A stretch of DNA of 64,000 nucleotides from Desmodesmus armatus (lineage: Eukaryota > Chlorophyta > Chlorophyceae > Sphaeropleales > Scenedesmaceae): assembly GCA_007449985.2 (NCBI GenBank), contig VIIQ02000600.1, positions 434,001-498,000 on the forward strand. The letters run 5' to 3'. Every line of letters begins with the position of its first letter. Within the stretch, counting starts at the first letter, position 1. The position numbers and the translations under genes were made by a program. The notes under the pieces are model-generated. The model ran no database searches. It was not told the DNA's origin and saw only the letters and a list, made by a program, of their open reading frames with translations. Shown here piece after piece: positions 25,352 through 38,288 of this stretch.

Positions 25352-28300
25352 CTACGCGATGTTGACGATGCGGGCCCGGTGCTTCTCTATGTTGAGCGCT
25401 GTCAGAACCGTCAGCATGTCTGTTCGCAGGGGCGCCTTGGTGAAGGGGCAGCGCCCTGTCTCCGACAGCACAGCCTTCCACGTGGCCAGGCCCATCACGT
25501 GGCCTGCGGCAGCAGCAGCAGCAGCAGGGTGCAGTACACAAATTCAACAATATGGCGTCAACATGCACGCACTACTGGTGCGGCTGATCACACCAGGCTG
25601 CACCGCAGCGCAAACGCTAGATATCACATAGCGCACTCACTGAGTTGGCAACAGGCTCGAGCATGACAGGCTTTGCCAACACACAGTGGTGGAGGAGCCA
25701 TGCGGCAACGCAGGATGTCCCTGCACAGTCCCAATGCGCAGGACGCTGATGCGCCCACTGCATCGAAGCGCTGCATGCTGTACATGCCAATTTGCACAAT
25801 GCATTCCAGTGGCTGATGCCATGCACTGCACACCTGCTGGGCTGATGGCTGGGTTGACCACAGGCTCCAGGGTGACAGGGTCCAGTACTCCTGTGTGGGG
25901 CAAACAAGTACAGGCAGGCGGGTACAACCATCAGCTTGAGACGCCAGAAGTTGTTGCAATATGGCAGGTGTCAACCATGGAGTACTCAGCGCAGCAGGTG
26001 CAGGAAGACCATATATCAGCGGCCACGCTCCACTCAGTCAGAAATGAGCTGCAGCCAATCTGTCATCAGCCTGTTGAGGGTTGCGTGAGGTCCTGCCTCA
26101 ACCCCCATCGAAGTAAGGAGAGCGGCTGGCTCAGATGATTTATAAGACCGCCCCCTTGCTGACACACTCACACTCAAGCAGGCATTGCTTTGAGTGATGG
26201 TGTGCTCGCCCCAGCAAGCCCCATGTTCCTACCCAGATTTGCCAATTGAACATGCCCGATTGTGTCTTATGGCCACATGGGTGAAACATGCTTGTGTAAA
26301 GAACCATACTGCGGCTGCTGGATCAATATACTTTTTACTTTTTATTGCCACACCCACCACCCCGTATGCCCAGCCTCACCAGGCAGCAGGTTGTGGTCAG
26401 CATCAAGGGGCAGTTCATCCCCAGCCTCCGTGCAGCGCTTCAGGTACCGCTCACGCCGACTGATGGCGGACCAGCTGCAAAGGTGCAAGGCGGCAGCAGT
26501 GGCAGCGACACCAGCAATGTCACACAGCGCACGTCAGCATCTGACGCAGCAGCCTCAGCATGCCCGCTGTCATATGTGCATCTGCTGCACCGGGGTGCTT
26601 GAAACAGCTTCCTGCTACACACAGATAGAACCGCATGCATGTCCACAATCCATGTGTGCAACACACCCATCCCAGCCACGGCCAGCCTTCATGTGAAGGT
26701 GCAGCCAACAGCACACTCACTGGTTGCCCTTGTAGCCCTCCTCCCCCTCATCGTCTGCATCAGCCATGTCAGCGCTGCGGGGCCGCCCACGCTTGCGTGC
26801 GCCGCCGCCGCCACCCCGGCTGCTGCCGCCACCGCTGCTGTTGCTGCGTGCCAGTGGCTGCACTGCGACTGGCAGCCCCGCTGACGCCGCCTCCCTGCAG
26901 TTGCAACCATAGCAGGCATAGCAACAAACCTGCGCACTTGCATCATAAAGAACTGCCGGTGCTGTTGCACCAAAACAACAAGTAATGGTGCCTGTCAGTC
27001 TCCAACAAGCTGCAATGCGCTGTGCAAGAGCTGCACCAAGTTTTTGTGCAGGACAAGCAAGGGGGATCTTTCCAAGCAGCATGCACTTGACGACGGCCTG
27101 ATGTAGCAGCTGATGCTGGCAGAGATGTGCCCCCGAACTCACCGCTGCTCCTTGCCGACCCAGTAGGTGGTGCACAGGTGCTCAGGGTCCAAGGACTCAA
27201 TGGCAGCCTGCAGGCATCACCCACAGACACGCAACACAAGGATATGCAGCAATGCCTCAGCATCACCCAAAGGGGCCGACGTGCTTCGCACTGCGCCAGG
27301 CTGGAGCCCATCACTCCCACCAGCTGCAGAATGCACACACTGTTTACAGCATAAGGCCCCACTGAGATCAAGCTGCCTCTCTCGTTGATGCAGAAATGAC
27401 CGTCGACGCTGTCAACATGCTGCCCTGTGTGCTCAGATGTCCTTTAAACAGTGTGATGAACTCACGATGGTGGTGAGGTCGTTGAGTCCAAAGTACTCGG
27501 GCCCTGCGATGGCTGTGCGTGGCGGCGGCGGCAGGTTCTCCCCTGCTGCAATGCGCTGGGCGATGGTGGCATTGATGCGCTTCAGGATCTGAAACAGCAA
27601 AGCAACGGCAAGCAGCAACATGTCACACGTGAACAACAATGGTTATGGTGGCTGCTTGAGGTGCAGACATGCGATGGAGACACAGTCACATGCAGCACCA
27701 TTTGCGTCCAGCCTTATGCCAGCCCTTAAAGCTTAAGGGTTTAGAATTTAGGGTTTAAACCTCAACCACAAACCCTCAACCACTATGAGAACCGGCGGCT
27801 GGGCCTAGACAGGCAGCTCAGGTGACCTTCACAGACCCTGCCTGCCTGGCATGACACCGTCCTCCCGCCGTACTTGGGACCCTGCTGCCCCCGTGCCCCA
27901 TAGGGTTTGAAACCCTATAGTAGCCACTGCAAATGCTGCGCTGCAGACTGCCCCAACCCCACCTGGCTCCAGCACCCTGTGCAGCTCTTGCCCAGCATGG
28001 GCTCGTCCTCCCTGTCCCTTGCTGTGACCATGAATGTGGGCGACGGCCAGAACTTGCCGCCCTCGCCGATGATCTCGCACTCGTGCAGGCACAGCGCGTC
28101 AGTGTCGACGCTGCTCCTGTGGACACACCACACAGCAAGCCGCACAAGGACAGCAGGGAGACAGGCAGGTGAGCAGGCTGACAGTATGCCTTTCAAAGAT
28201 GCAGCTTGTGAGTGTGTTGCAGGACCCGCCCCTTGTTGGACACCTGCCGACAAATTCGTATGCACGGTGTGCATTTGCTGGTAAGCAGCATACACAAAAT

Positions 28301-31300
28301 GAACCCCAGTTTCCAGAAAACGTCCTGCAATTTGCGCGATTGGGGAAGACGCTGCTTCCCAAACACAGGTCATGCCACAAAACGGGTGTCATCATGGCTG
28401 TGCAGGTGCAGCGCAAGGCCATGTACGGACCTGAACAGCAGCCTGCTCTTGAAGCCTGCTGGGAAAATGTAGCCTGCATTGAACCAGTCCTTGGCAACAA
28501 CCAGCTCACCAACCTGCAGCAAATGCAGCACGGCACGGCACAGCACCAGGTACGCCTGTTTAAGAGTCTGTGCGGCTTGCACAAGCTTACAAATTTAACA
28601 ACTTGCTGCAAGCTGCTGCGCCCACTGCAGCCAGCGGGCGATGTTCTGTGAGCCTTTGGGGACAACCAGCAGCAACACTTGCTACATGACTCCACCCATA
28701 AAAAACGCAGCATCTGGGGCTACAGCAGCGTGTGTGTGTGTGAGTCTGCTGTGTGCGCCCTGCTCACCTCCACCAATTCTGTGGTCTTGTGGCTCTTCTG
28801 CCGCACCCGCCCCCTGCAGGTGTGCCCAGTCTCAGAGATGGCCCGGCTGGCTGCCCTGCTGCCGCCACCCCCACTGCCCTTGCCGCCTCCGCTCTTGCCC
28901 CTGCCCCTGCCTTTGCTGCTGCCAGCCTCAGCCGCCGCAGCTGCAGAGACTGCTGCTGCTGCCACAGCTGCTGCCCTGCGGCCTCGGCCGCTGCTGCCTG
29001 CACCATCCTCGCCGCCTCCCGCTGCTGCTGCCGCAGCGGCATCGTACGATGGCGCTGGTGCGCTGGTGGGTGTGCCAGCAGCAGCGGCGGCAGCAGCAGC
29101 TGCAGCGGTGACAGCGGCCACAGCAGCAGCAACCGCAGCTGGGTCATAGGACAGGTCGTCCCCGCCCTCCTGCGCACTGACGGTGGAGGTGTCAGAGCAT
29201 GCTGGTGCTGCTGCTGCTGCTGCCACTGCTGCAGCACTTGCCAGTGCCGCTGCTTCCGCAATGGGTGCATTGCCATCTACTGGCTGGTACAGGAAGTGGT
29301 CCTGCTGCTGCTGGTGCTGCTTTGTCTCTGCTGGCAAAATCTGCACGTCTGCCTGCCTTCGGCTCCTATTCCTGCGGGGAGACGAAACGCTGCCGGCTGC
29401 TGTGTTGTGCTGCTCGCCGGTGCTTGCCGCAGACAGGGCGGCCCTGCTGCTGGTGGCTGCTGCAGGTGCTGTGCTGCCAGCAAGGGCGGGGTGGAAGCCC
29501 AGCGTTGCATTCAGTTTCTGCTCTTCCAGCAGGACCTCCCATGCTGTGGCAATGGGCACAGACACCTGTACAGCAGATGTGCGATGCAGTGCAGTGCAGA
29601 AGCAATGCCAACAAGGTCACTTGACAAAGTGTGTGCGCACCAAAGGCTGCAGCGGGAACATACTGGACGGGTGCCGGCACGACACTGCCTACAAGCTTGG
29701 TGCAGCTGGATCAAATGCAGCAGCAGCAGCAGCAGAAGAAACATGCACCAGTGAGGCTTCCCAAACAGCAGCACTGCAAGCAGCATCGCGGGCTGTCACT
29801 GTGGTGTAGTGAGGTAGCACCCACCTGCTCCCCGTACTCAGCAGCGAGCAGCTCCAGCACAGAGGGGGACGAGCCGGGCCGCCTGGACTCAAACTCGAGC
29901 AGTCGACCAGCAGCCACCAGTGGCTCCTGCACACAGCAACACGACAGCAAAGTGTGTCAACAGCCAGAGGCTGTGTGCAGGCACAGCTGCTATAGATCTG
30001 CCTCAGGGTTGAACACGCCTGGTAAGGCAGCCCTGCACAACACCCCTGACATGTACCCACTGGTGATTACTTGTCTTTTCCAGTTTTTTGTCCACCCCAA
30101 CGCAAGGCTGCCATCCAGGCATTGAGGTGCCTACATGCGGTGTGGAAGTGGACGTAATTGCAGCAGTCCACTCACCAGCCGCGCCACCTGCCGCGCCATC
30201 ATGCTGATCACTCTGTCTGCGTGCACCAGCAGCTGCTGGCCCTGCTGCTGGTCCTGCTGCCGGCCCTGTTGGCCCCCCGTGTCAGTGTCTGCGCCGCTGT
30301 CACTGCACGCACCAGCAGCACCTGCTGCTTCACCATCCTCAACCTCAGGCTCCGTCTCTGTTGCCGCATCTGTCTCATCCTCGGCCGCTGCTGCATCATC
30401 ATCACTGCATGGGCTGCTGCTGCGCTGCCGCTTGCTGCTTGGTCCAGCCTCGCCAGCAGCAGCCTCTGCGGCAGCAGTAGCAGCACTGGCAGGGTCACCT
30501 GCATCTCCGCACGACAGCGCAGCAGCCGCAGCCAGGGCCGTTGTGACATCTGACGGCCGCGCAACTGCTGCTGCCGCCTCTGCTGCTGCTGTCTCACTCA
30601 GTAAAAACCCCGCGGCTGCAGCAGCTGCTGCCGTGCCAGCTGAGCCTGCTGCTGCTGCTGCTGCTATGGCTGCCAGCTCAGACTTGCGCTTGCGGCCACG
30701 CTTCTTGGGCTGCTGTGCTGGCGCTGCGGCAGCTGCTGCAGGGCTGATGCCAGTGCTGCTGGCCGGCAGCGCTGCCTGCAGTGCAGGATCCATGACCTGC
30801 ATAATGAAGTATGCATTCAAAAGTCAGGATCAAGAGTGAGACCATGCAGACTAGCTGCACCCCAACCCAACGTTGTCTCGGGAGAGGACAGTAACAAGCA
30901 CAAAACAGCACATGCTCAGAAGGAACAAGTATCATCTGCTGACATGGAACATGCCCCTCTTCCTGTTGCCGGGCCGCCTCATGAACATCGATCAGTGCTG
31001 CTGACGGAGGCTCCAGCGCATCTCTTCATGCGCACACCAAACCCCTTCTGGGCAGCACCAGCGCACCTGCTAAACCCCACCCTCCTCTCCAAAATCAGTG
31101 TCTGATCCCACTCTCTCAGACAGAAACGAACATGCGGCCCCCAACTCCCCCTGCCCCACCCACCCACCTGGTAGGGTCCCAGCTTGGACCTGAAGCGGCC
31201 CACAAAGACGCGGCCCCCCATCTGGCTGGGGCTGATGATGCGTGTGTTGGTGCTGCGGCTGCTGCCACTGCTGGCGCCACGGGTGCGGGCCTGCTTGGGG

Positions 31301-32694
31301 CCACCACTGCAGGAGCACAGCAGCAACACAGACCGAAACACCCATCAGCATGGCTGATGTCACTGAGTTGATTTTGGAGGCTGGTCAAGCGTACTGCTGT
31401 CTCTACCCCGTTTTTGGATTCAGACGTAGCTGCGGTGATGCGCAGATGTCTGCCGCTTGCGGCGCTACACACCAGCAATGTTCAGCTGTGAACTTGTACC
31501 CTGGTTGTTAAAGCATTGTTTGCCACTCACTAATCATGGTGGGTGTGTGAGTGCCTGTCTCCTGCATGACTCTCCGCTTGAAGGCAGCATCCTCAGTAAG
31601 ACGCAGCACTGCCTCCTCCTCCCTGTAGCATGCCAAGCACGGCACAGCACGGCGCAGCACAGCAAACCACAGTTCAACTCAATTCACAGCATTGCATCAG
31701 TTGCAGAGAGTGACAGATGGACGTCGCGTGTATGCAGTGCAGGCAGAGACACAGACCAAGCCGTGCTGAGCCTGCCTTGAATTGCGTCTGTGTAGGCGAC
31801 ACACCCCAGCATGAGGGGTGCATGGTACTGCTGTTTCTTGGCTGGCTCTCGTTACATCACGTGCGTGCGCATAACTCACTTTCCGTTGCATAGCTCCAGG
31901 GCGCGTGTTGCCGCTGCTTCGCTGAGGTCTGGCCACATCTCCTGCAGCTCAGACACCTGCAGAGCATGCAGCCAGCACAGAAAGCAAAGCTGCTGTTCCA
32001 CAAGGCTTGTACACAGGTGCTGCAGATGCAGTTCGACCATCAGACAACCTCTTCACGGCTTGGCATACCCAGCAAAAGGATGCCCGTTACGCAGCCCTCA
32101 GAACAGCATCTGGGGTGCATGATGCTCAGGCATGTTACCACCTGCTGATGACCAATGCATGGCTTGAAGCTGTGCAGCCCAGAGGGCGGGAATTGTGCGT
32201 ATGTGCAGGCTGTGATGTGCCTCTATGAGGTAGCAGCAGAAAGTAGCTCCAAGGATCACAGCACACTTACCTTTCTCGTAAGCTCCCTCTTCTCATACTG
32301 CTCAAGCAGCTGGCGCTGCAATTGGACCTGCACGTCAAAGAGCAGGAATTGTGGTTGTGCAAGTGGTGATGGGAGTGGGCACTGGGAGGTGCTTGAATGT
32401 CTCTGCTGTTGTCGCCTGCATGAACGACTTGGCTTACCCTCTGCTGAATGATCCTCTCCTCATCCTCAGTCAGGCTGCGCTCATCCAGCTGCTTGAAAAT
32501 GTTGTCAGTCCTGCAGGAGCGGCAGCAGCCATCAGTGTGTGCTGGGCAGCCAGCTGGGCAGTGTCCTGCTGTTGGACAGGTTGGCAGACTCACCTCCTCC
32601 TCTCAATCGCACTATCTGCAGACACAAACAGCTGTGCCAGGCTTCTCTCCTGATCATGCTGCTCTTGGTCCATCACGACAGCGTCAGAAGCCAT
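25352..32694 (-). CDS. FYRN/FYRC-domain chromatin protein with CUE-like, AT-hook and U-box-like parts
   Basis: Eighteen inferred exons: 32694-32594, 32510-32438, 32327-32271, 31956-31880, 31622-31527, 31306-31168, 30796-30176, 29926-29825, 29565-28768, 28653-28591, 28513-28431, 28116-27963, 27588-27466, 27207-27143, 26894-26721, 26474-26380, 25890-25834, 25503-25352; about 1009 aa. Residues 78-120 (SELQEMWPDLSEAAATRALE then EEEAVLRL) fit a ubiquitin-binding CUE helix bundle. PKKRGRKRK and ARKRGRPR are AT-hooks. FYRN-FYRC (about 710-851) reads VGELVVAKDWFNAGYIFPAG ... GKSCTGCWSQILKRINATIA ... GPEYFGLNDL ... LDPEHLCTTYW, as in plant JMJ14-type and trithorax-type proteins, but no JmjC or SET domain is present. 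The C-terminus (LDPVTLEPVVNPAISPAGHV, CPFTKAPL) resembles a U-box. A nuclear histone-mark reader or ubiquitin ligase is inferred. The exon 5/6 and 9/10 junctions are uncertain. Confidence 0.8.
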
Positions 32695-33279
32695 CAATAG
32701 TGCCCAGGTGCGCTGTGTTGGTGTTGGAATCAGCAATGCTTGATGCTGCACTCTTGCTGCTGCTGCTGAACTCAGGGCCACAGTGGCATACGGGAGCGAT
32801 CGGATTGCCTCGGCAGGATGAAGTGCCGCTTTGACGCTGTCTGCAATCTTGCTTGCAACCTCTAGCGACTCAAACTGCCAATCAAGTGCAGGGCCACAGT
32901 GGCATACGGGAGCGATCGGATTGCCTCGGCAGGATGAAGTGCCGCTTTGACGCTGTCTGCAATCTTGCTTGCAACCTCTAGCGACTCAAACTGCCAATCA
33001 AGTGCAGCTCAACAACAGCAGTAGCTATGCCACTTGGCATGAACAGGGCACAGGGGATGTTGCTTAGGCCTCTAAACGCATTCAAGAACAGCCGCGTCAC
33101 AAACGTGATCAAGCCAGCCCGTCGCTGCAAGCACCTTTCAATCGAAGTTTGAATCAAATTTGGGGGTTGAAGATCATTGAACGAGACAACAACAGACAGA
33201 GATGAGTAATGAAGCTGAATGTTTTGGATGTATGCGGTATCTGGTGCATTTGCCTCCCCAGTGTTGATCCCAAATCCTG
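32695..33279. promoter_or_regulatory. Divergent intergenic region (FYR-domain gene / DUF2358-like gene)
   Basis: The two genes start 585 bp apart and face away from each other, so this should be a shared promoter region. It contains the 116-bp duplication listed separately. An upstream in-frame ATG at 32781 could extend the FYR protein by 29 residues. Confidence 0.5.
32774..33005. repeat. Perfect tandem duplication, 116-bp unit, two copies
   Basis: Copy 1 is 32774-32889 and copy 2 is 32890-33005; both begin agggccacagtggcatacgg and end ccaatcaagtgc. I found no mismatch by eye. It lies immediately upstream of the FYR-domain gene start. Confidence 0.95.
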
Positions 33280-34844
33280 GTGTCAGATCACCCCCGGTAC
33301 CCACTGGTGTGTTGGCAGTGCAGCATGCTGGTGTCCAATCAAACATGCATCTCTGGGACGCAGTCAACCTTAAAGCTTTGTTCAGCAAAGCCCACAGTGG
33401 CAACACCTCGCTTCACCCTCCACCCCCCACATGTGCAACCCTCCAACGGGCAGGCATGCCTCACAGCACGCCAGCAGCGGTGCATCCCTCACTCAGCACC
33501 GCCACGTGGTGTGCAACCGTCAAACGGGCAGTCAGAAGAAACCGATCCAGCATACAAGTACAGTGACGGCGTCAATCAGTTCCTAGGCAACTTCTTGCCG
33601 TCAAACAAGGCAGCCAGGGACGAGCTGACAGTAGATTTCAGTGCTCCCAAGCTGGCAGGCATCAGCATTCAGGAGCTGGCACAGCTGGTAGATCAGGGGC
33701 TCAGCAAAACCAGTGGTTCGTGACGGGAGAGGTGGACGCGCGGCTGTTTGCTGACAACTTTGTATTCAAGGATGAGTCAGTGGCCACCACAGGTATCAAA
33801 GCCTATGCCACCGGAGTCAGGAAGCTGTTCGACCAGGTGCGTGATGACATAATGATTTTATGCCTGTTGGGTGGTAGTGTGTGTGTTTGGGGGGGGGGTG
33901 CCGGCAGCAGCTGGAGCATTTGGGCCAAACTTCGTCATGTCGAGACTGTGAGGCACACCCGGTGCAGTCTGCTGCGCAGCTGTGACGGTGAGATAAAGAA
34001 GTGTGGCTGTTGTCCAGCTCAGCGATCGCAAGCAGTGGGCAATTGGTTAAGCGCATGCATGCATGTATGACCTGCCAGGCAGGTTGTTGTGAACACGGTG
34101 GAACTGTCAACACTGGTTGAATGTACCCCTCAGAGCTGTCACACACCTTCTGCATCACCCATACTCCAGACTGCGCACACCTGCGCATCACCACGCACGT
34201 CACTGGCACCACCAGCTGCAGCAGAGCACCACAGTGCCTCTGCTCAGTGCACCCCTTTCACTGCATGCTGAGTCATTCTTGTGTTTCTGCCCGTGTGTTG
34301 CCATGCACATGTGCAGGCCACATCCAAGGTTGAGCTCATCACTGTCAGTGCCAACACCAGCAACAACACCATCGTGGTGGTCTGGCGGCTGGAGGGCCGA
34401 GTAAACCTGCCCTTCAAACCCAAGATCAAACCCTACGTGGTGACGACTACCTTTGGCATCGACAGCAGCAGCGGCCTCATCAACAGCCAGCTTGATGAGT
34501 TTGCAGTGCCGGGGTGGGACCTACTGCTGTCAACATTCCTGGGGAGGGCTTTGGTGCAGCACCTGCACGGCCTGTGGAACAGCTCAGGGCAGCTGCTGCA
34601 GCAGGAGAGAAGCTGCAGTGAATTGGAGCAGCAGCAGCTGCTGGTGCAGCAGCAGCTGCTGGTGGGCAGCTGCGATCGCATGTTTGTGATTGTATCATGG
34701 TGTTGTGGCTGGAGGGTGTGGGTGCTTCCTGCAGGCAGGAGCGCCAGGCTCTGCCATATGCAGAGGTCACAGCACAGCTGGGTCTTTCGGGTTGAGAGTG
34801 CTTTGAAGCAGGGGGTGGTGGTCCATGTACATGCTGAGCCATAA
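33280..34844 (+). CDS. SnoaL/NTF2-like (DUF2358-like) protein, apparently frameshifted
   Basis: Exon 1 runs to 33836 (CTGTTCGACCAG before GTGCGT); exon 2 is 34317-34844, in phase 0. One frame of exon 1 gives FLGNFLPSNKAARDELTVDF and LAGISIQELAQLVDQGLSK, then stops. Another gives QWFVTGEVDARLFADNFVFK, ATTGIKAYATGVRKLF and continues into exon 2 with VVWRLEGRVNLPFKPKIKPY and LDEFAVPGWDLL. These are successive parts of one plant/algal SnoaL-fold family, often plastid-targeted. The frames meet at an A4 run (33706-33709), so one base appears to be missing. Either the gene is broken or the assembly has an indel. The N-terminal region before 33560 is Arg/Ser-containing and could be a transit peptide; the start is not fixed. 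The protein continues well past the domain as a Gln-rich tail. Confidence 0.55.
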
Positions 34845-35769
34845 CGTGTAGTTGTGCAGGTGTACGGGGCACATACAGTGTTGTGGCCAAGTTGTGGCAT
34901 ATGTTTGTTGTGGGTGCTGTGTGTGCGGCAGCAGCCTGCCCCTGAGAGTACTGTGTATGTAGACGTCCACTGACTGGCGTCCCTTGTTGGTCAACTGGGC
35001 TTAGGCTGTGTAAACCCTGTGTGAGACTGCGCATGCAGCTTGCTTAGGTTGGCTTCAAGTGCACACCAGAAAGGACGCAGTGAACCCAGACTGGTTGTGA
35101 CCCAGTGGCAAACTGCTGCCAAGGTTGAGCTTGGTGTGTGCATTGACATGCTGCCCTGGATGATTCATCCAGCTTGGGAGATTCAATCTTTCAAGTTTGC
35201 ACTGGCAGGCGTTTTGAGTTTTTTGGTCAATTGTTGTCACCTGGTGATCTGGTGTGTTGCTCATGTTGAGGGGAGCATGCAGGATGCTATTTGCAAGGTC
35301 TACAAGATACTGGCATCTGAGCACATAGCCCTGTGCGCCCACCGTGTTGTACATACTTTGCTGCAGCTAGCCACCAACGCTTTACTGAAACCCTGCTGCA
35401 CAAATTTCATGTACAAGGGTAGATGCACAACTGCATGGCATCACCAGCAGTGACTGCAAGAAGTCGACTGGACACTGCCACAACAACCGGCACTAAGACA
35501 AACAAAGAAATCACTCATATGCACCCTGTTCGTACACATGATATGCACGCATTGTGGCACGCAGGCGCACTGTGCCGAGAAGATGCTGTCTAGCTACAAG
35601 CAGGATACACACAAACATAAACACCCACACTAGTTGGGCACCCATGACTGACTGACAACAAAACCCTCAATATGGCTTGCCACATGACAAGCAAGGTATG
35701 ATCTTGTAGACGACCCCCACACTGCATGCTGAGCCGCCATCACACCAAGATAAACTTCAAACCCTAGTT
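34845..35769. other. Convergent intergenic region, 3' UTRs of two genes
   Basis: No gene seen. The left part is TG-rich with TGTAA at 35009-35013, suiting the 3' end of the DUF2358-like gene. From about 35450 the plus strand turns CA-rich, suiting the 3' UTR of the minus-strand LRR gene. Confidence 0.5.
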
Positions 35770-38288
35770 TCACTCATGCTCATCAAGCCAGGCGTGCATA
35801 GTGCGCAGCGCATGGCTCGCCTTCAGCTGCTTCTTCTGCTCAGCCGCCGCCAGCCGCCGCTCCTTTTCCTGCAGCCGCTTCGCCCTGTCAATGTAGGCCT
35901 GCCTGAACTTGTCGGCAATGTGCACGACAGGCTCCTTCTGCTGCTGGCCCTGCCCTGCTGCCATGGCTGCTACAGCCTCCTGACTGGCCGTGTGCAGGGC
36001 GTGTGCCAACACCATCTGCACGGTGACCAACACGAGAGACAGACACGGGCACAGGAGCATCAGCATGGGAAGATGCTGCACAGACGGTGCTGCGGCGGCT
36101 CCCGGCAAAGGCCCTGATCATGGCGGCCCCCAGCGAGTGGCTGCCAAATTTGAGCCAACTTACTTCATGACCCTCTATCGTTGACACACTCTTTTTTCTT
36201 GGAGGTCCTTGACACACTCAGCACGTTTCTTCCACCCTACTGTGTACACAACACAAGTACGTACCTGCATGTACGGCTCATCCAGTGCCTGCTGCGGGTC
36301 CCACTCCCTTGGCGGCACCTCCCCCGTCAGCTTGTCAGGCCGCATGGGAGGGTTCACCAGCACTCGAGGGCACCGCTGCTGCACAAGCTCGACAGCAGCT
36401 GAGGGGACGTCAGGCCAGATCAGTGCCTGCAGCTGCTTTAGCCGCCCACACCCGCTGCTGCTGCTGCTGCTGGTAGTGCCGTTGGTTGACGGTATTGAAC
36501 CCTGCCGTGCCGGCGACACCTCGCCATCACTACTGCTGCTGGTGCCAGTGCTGCAGCCGGCAGGGCTCCTGCTGAGCATGCTGCCGTAGGAGGGTACAGC
36601 CTCTGCAGCAGTAGCCCCCTGATCATCCTCACTGTCACTCCCAAAAGCATCCTCCCAGCTGTCAACAACTGCTGCAGCCTGCACTGGAGCAGCCGCTGGT
36701 GCCGCTGCTCGGTGCGGCGGCTGCTGCACACCAGGTAGTATGTGCGGCAGGGCTTTCAACGCTGCTTCGCTGCACTCTGCGCTGCCGCCGAGGCGTATGA
36801 CACGCAAGTGGGGCCACGCATGCGCTAGCTGCCGCCAGCCTCCTGCAGAGATGCGGCCACAGCCTGCAGTGCATACACGCAAGTGGCAGCATGCAGATAT
36901 CTGTGGACAGCAGCTGTGATGGCTGGGCTACTGCTGGGCAGGGGTGGGTGGCTTGCTGGGAGGCTTTGTTAGCAAGCCAGACAGCAAAAGTTGAGACTGC
37001 ACAGCCACACAAGTGGCATCCCGCAGCTGCTGCGATTCTTGGCAAAAGCTGAGGGTCCAGCTGTTGCGACACAGTACACACACAGCATGCCACTGGTGCT
37101 CGGTGCCTCACATGATGATTGTATCGTCTGTCATCAAGCTTAGTGTCTAAAACACACATGAGCCCCAGTGACCCTGCTGATGCCCAACACTTCAGTGCAG
37201 CTGCGTGCTGCTTGCACTCTCTCACTCCCTCATTCTGCAGCTGCGTACCTGTGACATCCAGCGCTGCTAGCTTGGGCATCTTGGCTGCAGCTGCCAGCAG
37301 CTCTGCCCCATACAGCTTGCTGCACCCTGCCAAGTCCAGCTGCTGCCAGCTGTCGTCTGCTAGGCTGGACAGCAGGACTGCTGTCAGCTCCCCACGCCGC
37401 CTGTGACAGTACAGGAAAGGCAGTTCACGATAGAGCGATGTAACCTGTGTGGTGGGTGCTGGTGGCACAAATCTGGCACAGAGAGCTACATGGAGGTGTT
37501 TATGATGGACCACCGTGGCAGACAGATGTCCAAGGTTGCTGACAACATGCACAGAATGTTGCAGAATGTCTTGGTGCTACCCAGCTGGGCAATGCCATCG
37601 AAGTCTTGCAGCAGTATCACCAACATCATTTTTGCTCACAGTCAGGACCACAGCATGTGTGATGCACAAGCTTAGCTGCAACACTGCTGCAGCACTGCAT
37701 CAATGACAGGCAGGCTGTCACGGTCGCACCTTGCAACAGCCAACAAAGCAGCCCGTACGTCTGGTCACGGTCGTACCTTGGCTGCAATACTGCTGCAATA
37801 ATTCGGCAGTACTGCAGAAATGACAGGCAGCTGCCTCAAACGTACCTTGCAACAGCCAACAGAGCTGCACACACATCCATTGGCAGCCACTGCACTTGCT
37901 CTGCCAACTGCTCAACCACTGCAGTTACATGCTGGGCCAGCACAGTGAGGCACAGTTTGTGCAGGCTGGGGACCTGGTACATCCTGATTTGCTCCGGCTG
38001 CTGCTGCGGCTGCTTCTGCATAGGTGTGGGTACCTCAGGCCGTAGGTGCTTGGGTCTGTTCTGCAGTGGCTCGGGTTGCAGCGGCTGTTGATGTGCTGCA
38101 GAGAGGAGGGCTGCAAGGGCTGTTTGCTGGGCCTGGCTGACAGTCCGAGCGGGTTGGTCTGCTGCAGCTACGTCGTCTGCAGCTTCTGGCTCGTCCTCAG
38201 GACCCCATGCGTCTTCTTCTGCAGCAGGCTGTGCCTGTGGTGCTGCTGCTGCTGCATCATCAATGTCTGCCCGTCGGACTCGAGCCAT
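35770..38288 (-). CDS. RNI-like leucine-rich-repeat protein
   Basis: Four exons: 38288-37846, 37400-37249, 36863-36265, 36015-35770; phases agree, 479 aa. It begins MARVRRADIDD, followed by an Ala/Gln-rich acidic stretch, then VPSLHKLCLTVLAQHVTAVV and VQWLPMDVCAALLAVARRRG, an F-box-like entry typical of plant RNI-type proteins. LRR units follow: WQQLDLAGCSKLYGAELLAA, MPKLAALDVTG, WPHLRVIRLGGSAECS. A Ser/acidic low-complexity insert leads to LQALIWPDVPSAAVELVQQR. The C-terminus is a basic coiled segment (HIADKFRQAYIDRAKRLQEK). The architecture is that of uncharacterised plant RNI-like superfamily proteins, possibly substrate adaptors; no precise function is claimed. It is divergent from the RabGGTase beta gene, 528 bp apart. 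Confidence 0.75.

Noticed and set aside
27736..27765. Telomere-like tttaggg motif, twice
   Set aside because: Only two imperfect units in an intron; too short to call an interstitial telomere.
32590..32781. Longer start for the FYR-domain protein at 32781
   Set aside because: Possible, but the ATG at 32694 is followed at once by conserved-looking acidic helix sequence, and the extra 29 residues are nondescript and overlap the promoter duplication.
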